A DNA stretch of 64,000 bases from Streptomyces werraensis (GCA_014656175.1 BNBX01000002.1:124001-188000), one strand, 5' to 3'; counted from the first letter of the stretch, positions 18,263 to 28,424 are shown. Made by a program: numbers and translations. Notes: generated by a model from the letters alone, not told the origin.

Positions 18263-18654
18263 CATCATGCCCCGCTGCTGATCCATGTTCGCTTTGGGCG
18301 GAATTCCCGGGCGCCTCCGCAATCGAATTCATGTGTGATCGATCACAGACGCGCCGATTCGGCCATCCACTCTCCGTGATCATGAATCCCGCCGGAAGGC
18401 CGGAAAAGTACCGGTTTTCAGGCGTCCTGTTCACGGGAAGTACACGGTGAGGTGCCTTTGTAGTGCGGCATCGGGACCGTGTACGGTCCCCATCGCCATC
18501 CAAGCCGATCACTCATGAGGAGTCCGGTTGGGTGTCGATTGAGTAACAGACCTTGATGTGAGGCAAAATCTCCGCCTCAGGTCGGGCACAAGTCCGGCCT
18601 CTCACGCGTTACGTGCGCTGGAGACACCGCATACACCCAGAGGGGGAGAGCGAC
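18263..18654. promoter_or_regulatory. 392-base intergenic region with two dyads upstream of DUF4193 gene
   Basis: No gene is seen. A perfect 14-bp palindrome TGTGATCGATCACA lies at 18334-18347, and GGGACCGT-GT-ACGGTCCC lies at 18473-18490. Either may be an operator or terminator. The DUF4193 ribosome site AGGGGGAG is at about 18640. Confidence 0.5.
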
Positions 18655-18951
18655 ATGGCTACCGACTACGACACTCCACGCAAGACCGACGACGACGTCG
18701 ACTCGGACAGCTTGGAAGAGCTGAAGGCCCGGCGGAACGACAAGTCGGCCTCGGCCGTGGACGTCGACGAGTTCGAGGCCGCCGAAGGCCTGGAACTGCC
18801 CGGAGCGGACCTCTCGAACGAAGAGCTGGCCGTCCGGGTCCTGCCCAAGCAGCAGGACGAGTTCACCTGCATGAGCTGCTTCCTGGTGCACCACCGCAGC
18901 CAGCTGGCCCGCGAGAAGAACGGCCAGCCGATCTGCCGCGACTGCGACTGA
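18655..18951 (+). CDS. DUF4193 zinc-ribbon protein
   Basis: A 98-residue actinobacterial protein with an acidic N-terminal half and a C-terminal CMSC...CRDC four-cysteine zinc ribbon. The family is nearly universal in Actinobacteria and has been linked by others to RNA polymerase or stress control, but its role is not settled. ATG 18655 follows a strong purine-rich site; upstream codons in the same frame lack one. Confidence 0.88.
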   Translation: MATDYDTPRKTDDDVDSDSLEELKARRNDKSASAVDVDEFEAAEGLELPGADLSNEELAVRVLPKQQDEFTCMSCFLVHHRSQLAREKNGQPICRDCD

Positions 18952-18964
18952 GGCGGGGTCGGCC

Positions 18965-19909
18965 GTGACTGGCTCGACCCCACCGCGGAAGCGCCGCTTC
19001 TTCTCGAAGGGAGCGGACCAAGGGTCCACCGAGGACCCACAGCACGACACGCGTGATTCCGAGCGAGGCTGGACCGGTGACGGGGCGGCCTCGCTCGAAG
19101 CGCCGGCCGGCCGGGGTGACCTCCCGGTGTCCGTGGAGGTCACCGCGCCCATGGCGCGCAGACGCACCGCCGTCGTCCGGGAGAAGGCCCTGGAAGGCGT
19201 CCGCAAGGGCGGAGCACGCGCCCGCGCGGGTCTGGCGCACCTCGCCGACCGGATCATCGACATCGCCCCGCGTGTGCCCGTACGGGACCTCGCGACGCTG
19301 CGGGAGCAGTTCCCCGGGTTCGGGCCCGAGGAGATCGCGGACAAGCTCGTGGCGGGCGCCGCGAAGGCCACCGCGACGGTCGGGGCAGGCGTCGGAGCGG
19401 CCGCGATGATGCCCGTGCCGCCGGCGATGCCGACGGAGCTGGCCGCCGAGGTCACCGGCGTCGCCGCGATCGAGCTCAAGCTGATCGCCGAACTGCACGA
19501 GGTCTACGGCGTACGGCCCGCCGGCACCCTCGCCCAGCGCAGCACCGTCTACCTCAACTCCTGGTCCCAGGAGCGCGGCATCGAGGCGACCAGGCCCTCC
19601 ACCGTGAGCGCCGCGCTGAACAGCCGCATGAAGCGCGAACTGCGCCAGCGGATCATGAAACGCACGGTGCGCAACCTGCCGAACCTGATGCCGTTCCTCG
19701 TGGGAGCGGCCGTGGGCGCCGTGATGAACCGGCGCGACACCAGAAAGCTCGCCGCCCGCATCCGGGACGACCTGCGCAAGGTCCAGGTCCCCTGGGACGA
19801 ACTGCCCGCGCTCCCGGCACTGGAGCGCCCCGCCGACGCTCTCCCCGAGCACGCGCTGGAACTCGACATGAAGGCCGGCCGCCACCGGAAGGACGACGGC
19901 CCCCGGTGA
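18965..19909 (+). CDS. Conserved hypothetical protein with glycine/alanine-rich amphipathic core
   Basis: A 314-residue protein from GTG 18965, 13 bases after the DUF4193 stop. Residues 1-65 are basic then disordered. Residues 115-175 contain a G/A-rich hydrophobic stretch (VGAGVGAAAMMPVPPAMP...ELAAEVTGVAAIELK), and a second GA-rich hydrophobic segment lies near 240 (FLVGAAVGAVMN). The pattern recalls EcsC-family or other peripheral membrane proteins, but I do not recognise it firmly. Probably cotranscribed with DUF4193. Confidence 0.8.
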   Translation: MTGSTPPRKRRFFSKGADQGSTEDPQHDTRDSERGWTGDGAASLEAPAGRGDLPVSVEVTAPMARRRTAVVREKALEGVRKGGARARAGLAHLADRIIDIAPRVPVRDLATLREQFPGFGPEEIADKLVAGAAKATATVGAGVGAAAMMPVPPAMPTELAAEVTGVAAIELKLIAELHEVYGVRPAGTLAQRSTVYLNSWSQERGIEATRPSTVSAALNSRMKRELRQRIMKRTVRNLPNLMPFLVGAAVGAVMNRRDTRKLAARIRDDLRKVQVPWDELPALPALERPADALPEHALELDMKAGRHRKDDGPR

Positions 19910-19933
19910 CCCGCCCGGGGACCCCGGGACGGG
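19910..19933. terminator. Short GC hairpin between convergent genes
   Basis: CCCG-CCCGGGG and CCCCGGG-A-CGGG can pair with one bulge in the 27-base gap between two convergent stops. It is weak but well placed. Confidence 0.4.
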
Positions 19934-19936
19934 CCT

Positions 19937-20407
19937 CTACGACGCGTCCGCCCCGTCCCTCGCCGCCCGGAGCGCCTGCGCCAGCCGCTCGGGCTCACGG
20001 GTGGACAGGAAGACGTACGGAGTGGGGTCCTCCGGGTCCGTGACCGTCACGCGCAGCGCGCCGGGGACGTACGCGCGCAGCAGCATGAACGCGCGCGGGT
20101 CGGCCTTCGGGCCGCGCCAGGCGCGCGCCTCCTCGGCGTCCAGCACCTCCGCGTCACCCAGCGCCGACGCCGGGATCTTCGCCTCGCCCGCGATCAGATG
20201 ACCGTTCACGACCCGGATCCGCACCGAGCCGTACGCGCTCACCACGACCGCCGCCGCGGCGGCGGCGCCGGCCAGCCCGGCCAGCATCGGCAGGGTGCCG
20301 AACGGAAGCATGATCAGCGCGAAGGAGACCCCGGCCAGGAGGCACAGGAACCACCAGGAGCGGGGAGCGGTGAGGCGTTCTTCGTACGGGGCGGCGGAAA
20401 GCTGCAT
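19937..20407 (-). CDS. DUF3093 membrane protein
   Basis: A 156-residue protein starting MQLSAAPYEERLTAPRSWW. Two adjacent hydrophobic helices (about residues 18-37 and 41-60) are followed by a soluble beta-rich domain with RAFMLLRAYVPGALRVTV and an 'FLSTREPERLAQAL' end typical of DUF3093. ATG 20407 is chosen over the upstream in-frame codon because it gives the family-typical start. It converges on the preceding gene and diverges from the thioesterase. Function unknown. Confidence 0.85.
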   Translation of the reverse strand: MQLSAAPYEERLTAPRSWWFLCLLAGVSFALIMLPFGTLPMLAGLAGAAAAAAVVVSAYGSVRIRVVNGHLIAGEAKIPASALGDAEVLDAEEARAWRGPKADPRAFMLLRAYVPGALRVTVTDPEDPTPYVFLSTREPERLAQALRAARDGADAS

Positions 20408-20499
20408 GAGGCCAAGCTTGGCACGCTTCCCGCGGGGGTCCCGCGCCAGGGCGGACGCATGCTCGGCCGCCTCCCGGCGGGCGGGTAAGGTCTGCGGCT

Positions 20500-21084
20500 G
20501 TGAGTGGTAATTCCGCAGCTCTTCAGCCCCCCGCCGACGCCGTGCCGCCCGTGCGCCACCCCGACGCCCCCGCACCGGGCGAGCTCCTCGGCGCCCACTA
20601 CGGGCAGTGCTTCGGCTGCGGCGACGGACAGCCCCACGGGCTGCACCTCCAGGCGCGCGCCGGCGAAGGCGTGTCGATCACCGCCGAGTTCACCGTGCAG
20701 CCCGCGCACCAGGGCGCCCCCGGACTCGCCCACGGCGGCGTGCTGGCCACCGCCCTCGACGAGACGCTCGGCTCGCTGAACTGGCTGCTCCGCACCATCG
20801 CGGTCACCGGACGGCTGGAGACCGACTTCGTCCGGCCCGTGCCCGTCGGCACCGTGCTGCACCTCAAGGCCGAGGTGACCGCCGTGGCGGGACGGAAGAT
20901 CTACTGCACCGCCACCGGACACATCGGCGGCCCCGACGGACCGGTCGCCGTCCGCGCGGACGCTCTGTTCATCGAGGTCAAGGTGGACCACTTCATCGAC
21001 CACGGCCGCCAGGAGGAGATCCAGGCCGCCATGGAGGACCCCGACCAGGTCCGCCGGGCCCGCGCCTTCGAGGTGAACCCGTGA
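20500..21084 (+). CDS. PaaI-type hotdog thioesterase
   Basis: A 194-residue protein from GTG 20500. The CFGCGDGQPHGLHLQ start and HGGVLATALDETLG helix are hallmarks of the 4HBT hotdog fold, where HGG and the nearby acidic residue shape acyl-CoA hydrolysis. The substrate is unknown. Its stop overlaps the dut start by four bases (GTGA), so translation is coupled. Confidence 0.85.
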   Translation: MSGNSAALQPPADAVPPVRHPDAPAPGELLGAHYGQCFGCGDGQPHGLHLQARAGEGVSITAEFTVQPAHQGAPGLAHGGVLATALDETLGSLNWLLRTIAVTGRLETDFVRPVPVGTVLHLKAEVTAVAGRKIYCTATGHIGGPDGPVAVRADALFIEVKVDHFIDHGRQEEIQAAMEDPDQVRRARAFEVNP

Positions 21085-21638
21085 CCGCCGGCCGCGGAGC
21101 GCTCGAGGTGCTCATCCGGCGCGTCGACCCGGACGTACCGCTTCCGGCGTACGAGCACCCCGGCGACGCGGGGGCCGATCTGCGGACCACCGAGGCCTGT
21201 GAGCTGGCTCCGGGGGAGCGGGCCGTGCTGCCCACCGGGGTGTCTGTCGCGCTCCCGGAGGGGTACGCGGCATTCGTGCACCCGCGCTCCGGCCTTGCCG
21301 CCCGCTGTGGCGTCGCCCTGGTGAATGCCCCGGGGACGATTGATGCCGGGTACCGTGGGGAGATCAAGGTGATCGTGGTGAATCTCGACCCGCGCGAGTC
21401 CGTGCGGTTCGAGCGCTTCGACCGGATTGCCCAACTGGTCGTCCAACAGGTTGAGAGGGTGCGCTTCGTGTCGGTCGCGCAGCTGCCCGCATCGACCCGG
21501 GCCGAGGGGGGCTTCGGATCCACCGGCGGCCACGCCGCGGTGGAAGGTAAGAGCGGCACAAGCGTTCAGGCCGCCGAGGGCGGTACAGCGGGTGGGAATC
21601 GATACGCTTCGGTCGTATCCGACCGGGAAGGACAGTGA
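21081..21638 (+). CDS. dut: Deoxyuridine 5'-triphosphate nucleotidohydrolase (dUTPase)
   Basis: Hydrolyses dUTP to dUMP and PPi, preventing uracil incorporation. All five trimeric dUTPase motifs are present: DAGADLR, PRSGLA, GTIDAGYRGE with the catalytic Asp, RIAQLVV, and GFGSTGGH, the last of which closes over the nucleotide. The 185-residue product has about 35 extra C-terminal residues beyond motif V that look disordered. GTG 21081 is fixed by the four-base overlap with the thioesterase. Confidence 0.95.
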   Translation: MTAGRGALEVLIRRVDPDVPLPAYEHPGDAGADLRTTEACELAPGERAVLPTGVSVALPEGYAAFVHPRSGLAARCGVALVNAPGTIDAGYRGEIKVIVVNLDPRESVRFERFDRIAQLVVQQVERVRFVSVAQLPASTRAEGGFGSTGGHAAVEGKSGTSVQAAEGGTAGGNRYASVVSDREGQ

Positions 21639-21639
21639 C

Positions 21640-22392
21640 GTGTTCGGACGTCGCAAGAAGAGGGATGCCGCCGACGGTGCGGCCGGCGAGGCCGAGCAGG
21701 TCGTCGACGGTGTCGACGCGGAGGCGGACGCGGAGAGCGCGCGCGTGAGGCTGGAGCCCGCGCCCCGGCCCGACGGGCCGTGGGACAGCTCCGAGGTCCG
21801 CGAGCCCGGCGAGGGCCGGGTGGATCTGGGCGGTCTGTTCGTGCCCGGTGTGGACGGCATGGAACTGCGTGTGGAGGTCGCGGGCGACGCGATCGTCGCG
21901 GCCACCGTCGTGCTGCAGGACAGCGCCATCCAGCTGCAGGCCTTCGCCGCGCCCAAGCGCGAGGGCATCTGGGGCGAGGTGCGCGAGGAGATCGCCGCCG
22001 GCATCACCCAGCAGGGCGGCATCATCGACGAGGTCGAGGGTCCGCTGGGCTGGGAGCTGCGCGCCCAGGTGCCGGTGCAGCTGCCGGACGGCACCGGCGG
22101 CTTCCAGGTCGTGCGGTTCGTCGGTGTGGACGGCCCCCGCTGGTTCCTGCGCGGAGTGATCTCCGGTCAGGGTGCGGTGCAGCCGCAGGCGGCGGGTCTG
22201 CTGGAGCAGATCTTCCGGGACACGGTCGTGGTGCGCGGGGACGGACCCATGGCTCCGCGTGATCCGATCGTCCTCAAGCTGCCGAACGACGCGCAGATGG
22301 TGCCGGAGAACGTGCAGCAGGAGGAAGGGTCGCGGTTCGCGGGCGGGATGAGCCGGCTGCAGCGGGGACCCGAGATCACCGAAGTGCGCTAG
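21640..22392 (+). CDS. DUF3710 protein
   Basis: A 250-residue soluble protein starting MFGRRKKRDA, followed by an acidic segment and a conserved beta-rich domain (LQAFAAPKREGIWGEVREEI, GPRWFLRGVI). DUF3710 is conserved across Actinobacteria next to dut and has no established function. GTG 21640 begins one base after the dut stop. Confidence 0.88.
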   Translation: MFGRRKKRDAADGAAGEAEQVVDGVDAEADAESARVRLEPAPRPDGPWDSSEVREPGEGRVDLGGLFVPGVDGMELRVEVAGDAIVAATVVLQDSAIQLQAFAAPKREGIWGEVREEIAAGITQQGGIIDEVEGPLGWELRAQVPVQLPDGTGGFQVVRFVGVDGPRWFLRGVISGQGAVQPQAAGLLEQIFRDTVVVRGDGPMAPRDPIVLKLPNDAQMVPENVQQEEGSRFAGGMSRLQRGPEITEVR

Positions 22393-22454
22393 CGCTGTTT
22401 CCTCGTCGGCCCGCGGGGCCGGTCGTTCGCGGCCGGTTTCCGCGGGCCGTCGTG

Positions 22455-22528
22455 TTTTCCGGGGCTCCGCCCCCCGACCGCCGGAGGGGCTGTTTCCCGC
22501 CGGTCCGGCGTTCGAGGACGAAGCCTGT
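22455..22528. repeat. Second copy of the composite intergenic repeat
   Basis: CCGGGGCTCCGCCCC is followed by a degenerate stem and GTCCGGCGTTCGAGGACGAA at 22503, matching the element at 8831-8941. It lies just past the DUF3710 stop and probably ends that operon. Confidence 0.65.
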
Positions 22529-22538
22529 GCGCGCGGCC

Positions 22539-22567
22539 TTGACGCGCTATTGGTCTGGACCTAACGT
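22539..22567 (+). promoter_or_regulatory. Candidate promoter with embedded DasR-like (dre) operator
   Basis: TTGACG at 22539-22544 and TAACGT at 22562-22567 are separated by 17 bases, a good sigma-70-type promoter. The spacer contains ATTGGTCTGGACCTAA (22549-22564), which matches the DasR response element core TGGTCTAGACC at 10 of 11 positions. DasR represses aminosugar and chitin genes, so repression of the downstream secreted enzyme is plausible. This is a sequence match only. Confidence 0.5.
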
Positions 22568-22632
22568 CCCGGATGAGTTCGGGTGTTCAAAGGGACGCCC
22601 ACTGTTCATGTACGGGAACGGATGGCCCCCAC

Positions 22633-23844
22633 ATGTCCGCTTCACGCCCCCGTCGTCTCCGCCGCGGCCGCGCTGCCCTGTTCGCACTCCTGACCACCGC
22701 CCTCGTCGGCACCCTCGTCCTCCGCCCCGGCGCCAAGCCCGCCGAGGCCGCCCCCGCCACCTTCACGCACCCCGGAGTCACCGTCTCCAAGGGCCAGCTC
22801 GACTTCGCCCGGAGCAAGGTGCTGGCCGGCGCCCAGCCCTGGAAGGGCGCCTACGACCGCATGGCGGCGAGCAAGTACGCCGACCTGAACCGCACGCCGA
22901 AGCCCCGCGCGGTCGTGGAGTGCGGCTCGTACTCCAACCCCAATCTCGGCTGCACCGACGAGCGCGAGGACGCGATCGCCGCGTACACCCAGGCCCTCAT
23001 GTGGTACGTCACCCGCGACGCACGCCACGCCACCAAGGCCGTCCAGCTCATGGACGCCTGGTCGGCCGTCATCCGCGACCACACCAACAGCAACGCGCCC
23101 CTGCAGACCGGCTGGGCAGGCTCCTCCTGGGCCAAGGCCGCCGAGATCGTCAAGCACACCTACACCGGCGGCTGGCCCGACCAGGGCCGCTTCGCCACCG
23201 TGCTGCGCGACGTCTACCTGCCCGAGATCATCAACGGCTCCCACTCCAACGGGAACTGGGAGCTGACGATGATGGAGGCCGCCGTCGGCATCTCCGTCTT
23301 CCTGGAGGACCGCGCCTCGTACGACAAGGCGATGGCCAAGTTCCGCACCCGTACCGCCGCCTACGTCTACCTGGCCTCCGACGGGCCCCTGCCGAAGACC
23401 GTCCCCAGCCAGAACCTCGACACCCGCGACAAGATCGTCCGGTACTGGCAGAACCAGTCCACCTTCGTCACCGGCCTCACCCAGGAGACCTGCCGCGACT
23501 TCACGCACACCGGCTACGGCATCTCCTCCATCTCGCACGTCGCCGAGACCAGCCGCATCCAGGGCCAGGACCTCTACGGCACCGACGTCGGCGAGCGGCT
23601 GCGGCACGCGCTCGGCTTCCAGGCGAAGTACGAGCAGGGCGAGCCCGTGCCCGGCTGGCTGTGCGGAGGCTCCCTGCACCTCGGCCTCGGCCCGGTCACC
23701 GAGGTCGGCTACAACGCCCTGCACAACCGTCTCGGCTTCGCCATGACCAACACCCAGGCGCTGACCGAGCGCACCCGTCCCTCCGGCACCGACAACCTGT
23801 TCGTCGCCTGGGAGACCCTCACCCACGGGGACAACCCCGCCTGA
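22633..23844 (+). CDS. Secreted alginate-lyase-family (GAG-lyase fold) protein
   Basis: A 403-residue protein with an N-terminal RRLRRGR signal peptide, hydrophobic core and AEA|AP-like cleavage near residue 39. The mature part has WKGAYDRM, a helical toroid and NWELTMMEAAVGISVFLED. SHSNGNWE and GYGISSISHVAETSRIQGQD carry the Asn, His and Arg residues expected of the polysaccharide-lyase family 5-like alginate_lyase domain. It probably cleaves an acidic or amino-sugar-containing polymer outside the cell. ATG 22633 was chosen because it gives a standard signal peptide. A dre-like site sits in its promoter. Confidence 0.82.
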   Translation: MSASRPRRLRRGRAALFALLTTALVGTLVLRPGAKPAEAAPATFTHPGVTVSKGQLDFARSKVLAGAQPWKGAYDRMAASKYADLNRTPKPRAVVECGSYSNPNLGCTDEREDAIAAYTQALMWYVTRDARHATKAVQLMDAWSAVIRDHTNSNAPLQTGWAGSSWAKAAEIVKHTYTGGWPDQGRFATVLRDVYLPEIINGSHSNGNWELTMMEAAVGISVFLEDRASYDKAMAKFRTRTAAYVYLASDGPLPKTVPSQNLDTRDKIVRYWQNQSTFVTGLTQETCRDFTHTGYGISSISHVAETSRIQGQDLYGTDVGERLRHALGFQAKYEQGEPVPGWLCGGSLHLGLGPVTEVGYNALHNRLGFAMTNTQALTERTRPSGTDNLFVAWETLTHGDNPA

Positions 23845-23910
23845 TTCTGTTGATCCGCCGGGCGCCGGACGGCGATACTGGCGCCCGGTTCACGGGGGAG
23901 GGGCATCCAC

Positions 23911-24603
23911 ATGGGACGGACGATCACCGGCGCCATGGTGCGCGTCGAGGACGTGCACAAGTCGTACGGCAGCGGCGCCGCCGCCGTCCACGCGCTGCGC
24001 GGCGTCTCCTTCGAGGTCCCGCGCGGCGAACTCGTCGCCCTCAAGGGACGCTCGGGATCCGGCAAGACCACCCTGCTGAACATCGTCGGCGGCCTGGACA
24101 CCCCCGACCGCGGACGGGTCGACGTGGACGGCCGCGACCTCGCCGGACTCGACGAGGACGCCCTGCTCGCCCTGCGCCGCGACCACGTCGGCTTCGTCTT
24201 CCAGTCCTTCGGCCTCATCCCCATCCTCAGCGCCGCCGAGAACATCGGCGTCCCGCTGCGGCTGCGCGGCACGGACCCCCGCGAGCGTGAGGAGCGCGTC
24301 GAGCTGCTGCTGTCCCTCGTCGGCCTCGCCGACCACGCCGCCCAGCGGCCCGGCGAGCTGTCCGGAGGCCAGCAGCAGCGGGTCGCCATCGCCCGCGCAC
24401 TCGCCAACAACCCCTCCCTGCTCGTCGCCGACGAGCCCACCGGCCAGCTCGACGCCGAGACCGGGCACGCCGTGATGGAGCTGCTGCGCGCCGTCGTCCG
24501 CAGCGAGAACGTCACCGCGCTCGTCGCCACCCACGACACCACCCTGCTCGACCTGGCCGACCGGGTCCTCGAACTGAGCGACGGGCGGATCATCGCGCAC
24601 TGA
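23911..24603 (+). CDS. ABC transporter ATP-binding protein (LolD/MacB type) without adjacent permease
   Basis: A 230-residue ATPase with Walker A GRSGSGKTT at 46-54, Q-loop VFQSFGLIP, signature LSGGQQQR near 152, Walker B LLVADEPTGQLD and the H-loop ATHD. The TGQLD D-loop and size are those of the lipoprotein-release/FtsE/MacB group, whose permeases are normally encoded next door. Here the flanking genes are a lyase and KdpD, so the ATPase is an orphan in this window. GGGGAGGGG precedes ATG 23911. Confidence 0.9.
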   Translation: MGRTITGAMVRVEDVHKSYGSGAAAVHALRGVSFEVPRGELVALKGRSGSGKTTLLNIVGGLDTPDRGRVDVDGRDLAGLDEDALLALRRDHVGFVFQSFGLIPILSAAENIGVPLRLRGTDPREREERVELLLSLVGLADHAAQRPGELSGGQQQRVAIARALANNPSLLVADEPTGQLDAETGHAVMELLRAVVRSENVTALVATHDTTLLDLADRVLELSDGRIIAH

Positions 24604-24735
24604 CCGGCCGGCGCCCGGCGCGCGCGTCAGGGTTGCGTCAAGGTCGGACCCCGCGCCCCCGCCCGCCGCCCGGCCGCCGCGCGCGGCGGCCTAGGGTCGA
24701 GTCCGCGAGGAGCACGACCGGAAGACAATGGGGCC

Positions 24736-27278
24736 ATGGGACGCGGCAAGCTTCGGATCCACCTCGGCGCCGCGCCGGGTGTGGGCAAGACCTACGCGAT
24801 GCTCGCCGAGGCGCACCGCCGCCTGGAACGGGGCACCGACTGCGTCGTCGCCTTCGCCGAGACGCACGGCAGGCCCCGCACCGAGGCCCTGCTGCCGGGT
24901 CTGGAGAAGGTCCCGTACCGGCGACTGGAGCAGGGCGGCGTGACCGTGGCCGAGATGGACCTCGACGCCGTCCTCGCCCGCCGCCCCCGCGTCGCCCTGG
25001 TCGACGAGCTCGCCCACACCAACGCGCCCGGCTCGCGCAACGCCAAGCGCTGGCAGGACGTGGAGGAGCTGCTGGCCGCCGGGATCGACGTGCTGTCCAC
25101 CGTCGGCATCCAGCACCTGGAGTCGCTGGGCGACATCGTGGAGTCCATCACCGGCGTACGGGAGCCGGAGACCGTGCCGGACGAGGTGGTGCGCCGCGCC
25201 GACCAGGTCGAACTCGTCGACATGACACCCGAGGCGCTGCGCCGGCGCATGGCGCACGGCAACATCCACCAGCCCGACCAGGTGGACGCGGCCCTCTCCA
25301 GCTACTTCCGCCCCGGCAACCTCGCAGCCCTGCGCGAGCTCGCCCTGCTGTGGGTCGCCGACCGGGTCGACGCCCACCTCCAGCGCTACCGCAGCGAGCA
25401 CGCCGTCTCGGCGATCTGGGGCTCGCGCGAGCGGATCGTGGTCGGGCTGACCGGCGGGCCCGAGGGCCGCACCCTCATCCGGCGGGCCGCGCGGCTCGCG
25501 GAGAAGGGCGCCGGCGGGCAGCTGCTCGCCGTGTACATATCCCGCAGCGACGGCCTCACCTCCGCCTCGCCCGGCGAACTGGCCGCCCAGCGCACCCTCG
25601 TGGAGGACCTCGGCGGCAGCTTCCACCACGTCGTCGGCGACGACATACCCGCCGCGCTGCTGGACTTCGCGCGCGGCGCCAACGCCACCCAGATCGTGCT
25701 GGGCTCCTCCCGCCGCCGCACCTGGCAGTACGTCTTCGGCCCCGGCGTCGGCGCGACCGTCGCCCGCGACTGCGGACCCGACCTGGACGTGCACATCGTC
25801 ACCCACGAGGAGGCCGCCAAGGGCCGCGGACTGCCCGTCACCCGGGGCGCTCCGCTGGGACGGCTGCGGCTCGCCTGGGGGTGGGCGGTCGGCGCGGCGG
25901 GGCCCGTCCTCCTGGCGATGCTGCTCAACGCCTTCGACCCGGGGCTCGCCATCGACATGCTGATGTTCCTGGCGGTGACGGTGGCCGCGGCGCTCCTCGG
26001 CGGGCTGGCGCCGGCCCTCGCCTCGGCGGCGGTCGGCTCCCTGCTGCTCAACTTCCTGTTCACCCCGCCCTTGCACACCTGGACCGTCGCCGACCCGCGG
26101 AACATCGTCGCCATCGTCGTCTTCGTCGCGGTCGGCGCCTCGGTCGCGTCCGTGGTCGACCTCGCGGCCCGGCGCACCCAGCAGGCGGCCCGGCTGCGCG
26201 CCGAGTCGGAGATCCTGTCGTTCCTCGCGGGCAACGTGCTGCGCGGCGAGACCGGCCTCGAGGACCTGCTGGAGCGGGTCCGGGAGACCTTCGGCATGGA
26301 GTCCGCCGCGCTGCTGGAACGCGCCGGGGACGTCGAGCCGTGGACCTGCGCGGGCCGGGTGGGCCGGGGCCGCCCGGTCGAACGGCCCGAGGACGCCGAC
26401 GTCGAGGTGCCCGTCGGCGACCACATGGCGCTGGCGCTGACCGGCCGGGTGCCGCCCGCCGAGGACCGCAGGGTGCTGGCCGCCTTCGCCGCGCAAGCCG
26501 CCGTCGTCCTGGACCGGCGGCGGTTGCGCGAGCAGGCCGACCGCGCGCTCGCCCTCGCCGAGGGCAACCGCATCCGCACCGCGCTCCTCGCCGCCGTCAG
26601 CCACGACCTGCGCACCCCGCTGGCCGGGATCAAGGCGGCCGTCTCCTCCCTGCGCTCCGAGGACGTCGAATGGTCCGACGAGGACCGCGCCGAGCTGCTG
26701 GAGGGCATCGAGGACGGTGCGGACCGTCTGGACCACCTGGTGGGCAACCTGCTCGACATGTCCCGCCTGCACACCGGCACGGTCACCCCGCTGATGCGCG
26801 GCACCGACCTGGACGAGGTGGTGCCGCGCGCCCTCGGCGGGGTGCCCGAGGACAGCGTCGTCCTGGACGTCCCCGAGACCCTGCCCATGGTCGACGCCGA
26901 CCCCGGACTGCTGGAGCGGGCCATGGCCAACGTGGTCGAGAACGCCGTGAAGTACAGCCCGCCGGGGGAGAAGGTGCTGGTCGCCGCCAGTGCCCTCGCC
27001 GGCCGGGTCGAGGTGCGGGTCGTCGACCGCGGCCCCGGCGTCCCCGACGAGGCGAAGGAGCGCATCTTCGCGCCGTTCCAGCGGCACGGGGACGCCCCGC
27101 GCGGCGCCGGCGTCGGCCTGGGCCTGGCGGTCGCCCGCGGCTTCACCGAGGCCATGGGCGGCACCCTGAACGCCGACGACACGCCCGGCGGCGGCCTCAC
27201 CATGACCCTGACCCTGCACGCGACGGGCGCCTCGCCGGAGGACGGCCGCGTGACCGCTCCGAACGAAAGGCGAGCCTC

Positions 27279-27282
<4 letters not shown>
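24736..27282 (+). CDS. kdpD: KdpD, osmosensitive K+ channel sensor kinase
   Basis: An 848-residue histidine kinase. The N-terminal KdpD domain has Walker A GAAPGVGKT at 11-19 and VDELAHTNAPGSRN. A universal-stress-protein-like domain follows around 230-350, then four clustered TM helices (about 385-480), GAF, HisKA with SHDLRTPLAG near 623 and HATPase (NVVENAVKYS, GLGLAVARG). It senses low K+ and turgor and phosphorylates KdpE. No kdpFABC genes occur in this window, so the regulator pair acts in trans. The kdpE start overlaps its stop by four bases. Confidence 0.95.
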
Positions 27283-27956
<674 letters not shown>

Positions 27957-28022
27957 CGGGGCCGTTCGGATCGGGGAAGCAGGGGGTACGTAACCGTCAG
28001 TGCACCCCGGTACGCTTCAGAT

Positions 28023-28421
28023 ATGAGTGCTGTTCCTCGGTCCGAGAAGCCGGCAGGCCGGTTCCGCCGCATGCTCGACCGGCTCTCGTCCTCCCAGGAG
28101 GACCTGGAGTCGGAGGAGCTGCGCGAGGACGCCGCGACCGCCGGTTGCACGCGGATAGGTGACTGCCAGGACCGCGAGATCGTCACGGTTACTGGTACCT
28201 TGCGCACGGTCACGCAGCGGCCACGCGCGGGAGTGCCGGCTCTGGAGGCCGAGCTGTTCGACGGCTCGGCCGCGCTGGACGTGGTGTGGCTCGGCAGGCG
28301 CTCGATCACGGGGATAGAGCCGGGGCGCAAGCTGATCGCATCGGGCCGGATCGGCATGAGCCGTGGTCGCCGGGTGCTGTTCAATCCGAAATACGAACTG
28401 AGACCCCTCGGACGGGAGTAG
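28023..28421 (+). CDS. OB-fold nucleic-acid-binding protein
   Basis: A 132-residue protein with an OB-fold between about residues 48 and 125 (REIVTVTGTLRTVTQ...ALEAELFDGSAALDVVWLGRR...RKLIASGRI), resembling the RecG-type or tRNA anticodon OB group. It lies 3 bases from the DUF3159 gene, the same pairing seen in Mycobacterium. Exact ligand unknown. Confidence 0.85.
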   Translation: MSAVPRSEKPAGRFRRMLDRLSSSQEDLESEELREDAATAGCTRIGDCQDREIVTVTGTLRTVTQRPRAGVPALEAELFDGSAALDVVWLGRRSITGIEPGRKLIASGRIGMSRGRRVLFNPKYELRPLGRE

Positions 28422-28424
28422 CCG

